This document shows, one piece after another, positions 5,897 to 6,959 of a DNA stretch of 6,959 nt (the stretch's first letter is position 1; each line of letters starts with the position of its first letter). The translations under genes and the position numbers were made by a program. Source of the DNA: Bacteroidota bacterium (GTDB lineage: Bacteria > Bacteroidota > Ignavibacteria > UBA10030 > UBA8401); contig JALNZH010000204.1 in the NCBI GenBank assembly GCA_023229405.1, positions 1-6,959 on the forward strand, in the 5' to 3' direction. Below the pieces are notes generated by a model. That model had not been told where the DNA came from and made no database searches. It was given only the letters and a program-made list of their open reading frames with translations.

Positions 5897-5915
5897 AATT
5901 TGCAATTTGGAATTT
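5897..5915. repeat. Short A/T-rich motif, copy 2, just after the era stop codon
   Basis: This is the second copy of the 19-base motif at 4433-4451 (17 of 19 identical). It lies two bases beyond the era stop on the minus strand. With the hairpin at 5805-5829 it gives this spacer the same order of parts as the spacer at 4168-4450. Confidence 0.5.
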
Positions 5916-5917
5916 CG

Positions 5918-6832
5918 TTATTCTTCTTTATATCCGAACCGATCCAACCAATTCTTATCTTCTCTCCAGTCACTGCGGACTTTTACATGCAATTCAAGAT
6001 ACACAGTATGTCCGAGGAATTCTTCGATGGATTTTCGCGACAATGTGCCGAGTCGTTTTAACGCTTTCCCCTCTTTGCCGATCAATATCCCTTTCTGGGA
6101 ATTCCGTTCAATCACAATATCTGCGGAGATGTAATGTTTTCCCAGCTCGCGTTCTTTAAATTCGATGATATCAACCGTGGTAGAGTAGGGTATCTCTTGT
6201 TCGTATAATTCAAATATTTTTTCCCTGATCATTTCGCTGACAAAAAACCGTTCCTGAGCGTCGCTAACGATCTCCGTATCGTAATACGGAGGGTTTTCAG
6301 GCAGATATTTGACGAGAGTCGTAAGCAGTTCGTTCGTATTAAATTTCGTCAAAGCAGAGAGAGGGATAATTTCGTCGAATGGAAAGAGCGATTGCAGATC
6401 CGCCAGCAATGGAAGAATCTCTTCTTTCTTCAATAGATCGATCTTATTGACGATGAGAAATGTTGTTTTATTCGCCGCTTTGATCTTTTCCACCGCCTCA
6501 TTATTCTTGTCATACGAGCCACTTTTCACTTTTTCGGCATCCACAAGAAGCATTACCACATCCGCATCTTCCACAGCTTGGGAGGCGAAATGCATCATTA
6601 CTTCCTGCAGCAGATATTTCGGTTTGATGATACCCGGAGTATCGAGAAATACGATTTGATAATTATTGCCGTTGTGTATACCGAGAATCTTATGGCGGGT
6701 GGTTTGCGGTTTGTTCGTGACAATCGAAATCTTCTGCTTCAGCAATGTATTCAGCAACGTCGATTTTCCGACATTCGGTTCGCCGATCAATGCCACATAG
6801 CCGGCGCGGAAATTGGTAGAGGTAGGTTCCAT
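5918..6832 (-). CDS. era: GTPase Era
   Basis: A 304-residue Ras-like GTPase with a C-terminal KH domain. Era binds the 3' end of 16S rRNA and acts in 30S subunit maturation, in the cytoplasm and at the membrane. All G motifs are intact: G1 GEPNVGKST (17-25), G2 PQTTRHKI (42-49), G3 DTPG (64-67), G4 NKID (129-132) and G5 SAL (159-161). The linker FFVSEMIREKIFELYEQEIPY (197-216) leads into the KH domain, with ISADIVIERNSQKG and the RNA-binding loop GILIGKEG (248-255). I use ATG 6832 because Era proteins begin shortly before the G1 motif. The in-frame extension to 6892 adds a Phe/Pro-rich 20-residue segment not expected in this family. No Shine-Dalgarno site precedes ATG 6832, so the choice rests on homology. 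The length is normal and nothing suggests damage. Confidence 0.97.
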   Translation of the reverse strand: MEPTSTNFRAGYVALIGEPNVGKSTLLNTLLKQKISIVTNKPQTTRHKILGIHNGNNYQIVFLDTPGIIKPKYLLQEVMMHFASQAVEDADVVMLLVDAEKVKSGSYDKNNEAVEKIKAANKTTFLIVNKIDLLKKEEILPLLADLQSLFPFDEIIPLSALTKFNTNELLTTLVKYLPENPPYYDTEIVSDAQERFFVSEMIREKIFELYEQEIPYSTTVDIIEFKERELGKHYISADIVIERNSQKGILIGKEGKALKRLGTLSRKSIEEFLGHTVYLELHVKVRSDWREDKNWLDRFGYKEE

Positions 6833-6959
6833 TGCCCAAAATATACCAAAAAAAGGGGTGGGAAGAAACGGCGGGTGAAATAAATAGAACACGGATCAAA
6901 CGGGATTTACATGTATTCATGAACAATCATTCAAGGACATACTTGTCAAAAATACATTG
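6833..6959. other. 5' flank of era, no gene recognised
   Basis: This 127-base stretch runs to the window edge. It holds no credible coding sequence; the frames crossing it are low-complexity extensions of era or its shadows. On the minus strand there is a TTGACA at 6949-6944, but no good -10 box at the proper distance (17 bases on it reads TTGTTC). The promoter of era may lie here or beyond the window. Confidence 0.4.

Noticed and set aside
6833..6892. Twenty-residue N-terminal extension of Era
   Set aside because: The segment is Phe/Pro-rich and unlike Era N-termini; the family begins shortly before the GEPNVGKST motif.
6921..6949. Sigma-70-like promoter for era with TTGACA at 6949-6944 (minus)
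   Set aside because: The -35 is perfect but at 16-18 bases spacing there is no acceptable -10 box, and FCB-group promoters usually have a different consensus.

Overview
The window looks like a chromosomal fragment from the Bacteroidota/Chlorobi/Ignavibacteriota side of the FCB group. The best evidence is the secreted protein at 2102-3253 (minus), which ends in a textbook type IX secretion (T9SS) sorting domain (NYPNPFNP near its start, GGVYFIRL near its end). Weak or absent Shine-Dalgarno sites, IPT/TIG-domain lipoproteins and small PSCyt1-like cytochromes fit the same group. Ignavibacteria-like is my best guess, but no rRNA or other marker here settles it.

Left part (1-1972, plus strand): four tightly spaced genes that look like one operon. 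They are the C-terminal end of a probable outer-membrane beta-barrel protein, a lipoprotein with two IPT/TIG domains and a C-terminal single-haem cytochrome c domain, and two short exported single-haem cytochromes that repeat that same domain. The set reads as a cell-envelope redox module: a barrel plus three paralogous haem domains, one tethered by lipid. A strong hairpin at 1997-2021 closes it and lies between convergent transcription units, so it may stop both.

Middle (2102-4167, minus strand): an EamA/DMT-type ten-helix transporter whose stop codon overlaps by one base the start of a T9SS-exported protein of the S1/P1 nuclease / zinc-dependent phospholipase C fold. In that protein several expected zinc-binding histidines appear to be replaced, so it may be non-catalytic.

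Right part (4451-6832, minus strand): a DUF1015 family protein, with motifs resembling ParB/sulfiredoxin-fold serine kinases, and the universally conserved GTPase Era. The upstream end of the window (6833-6959) is Era's 5' flank.

The two larger intergenic spacers (4168-4450 and 5732-5917) are not empty. Both carry a short A/T-rich motif next to the upstream gene's stop codon, and both carry inverted repeats beginning GTCAT on at least one strand, which look like copies of a dispersed palindromic repeat family. The copy at 4200-4326 is elaborate, with nested hairpins. No tRNA, rRNA, CRISPR array, transposase or phage gene was seen. I did not find a clearly new system. The strongest candidates for follow-up are the triplicated cytochrome cluster, the degenerate zinc-site protein and the nested repeat.
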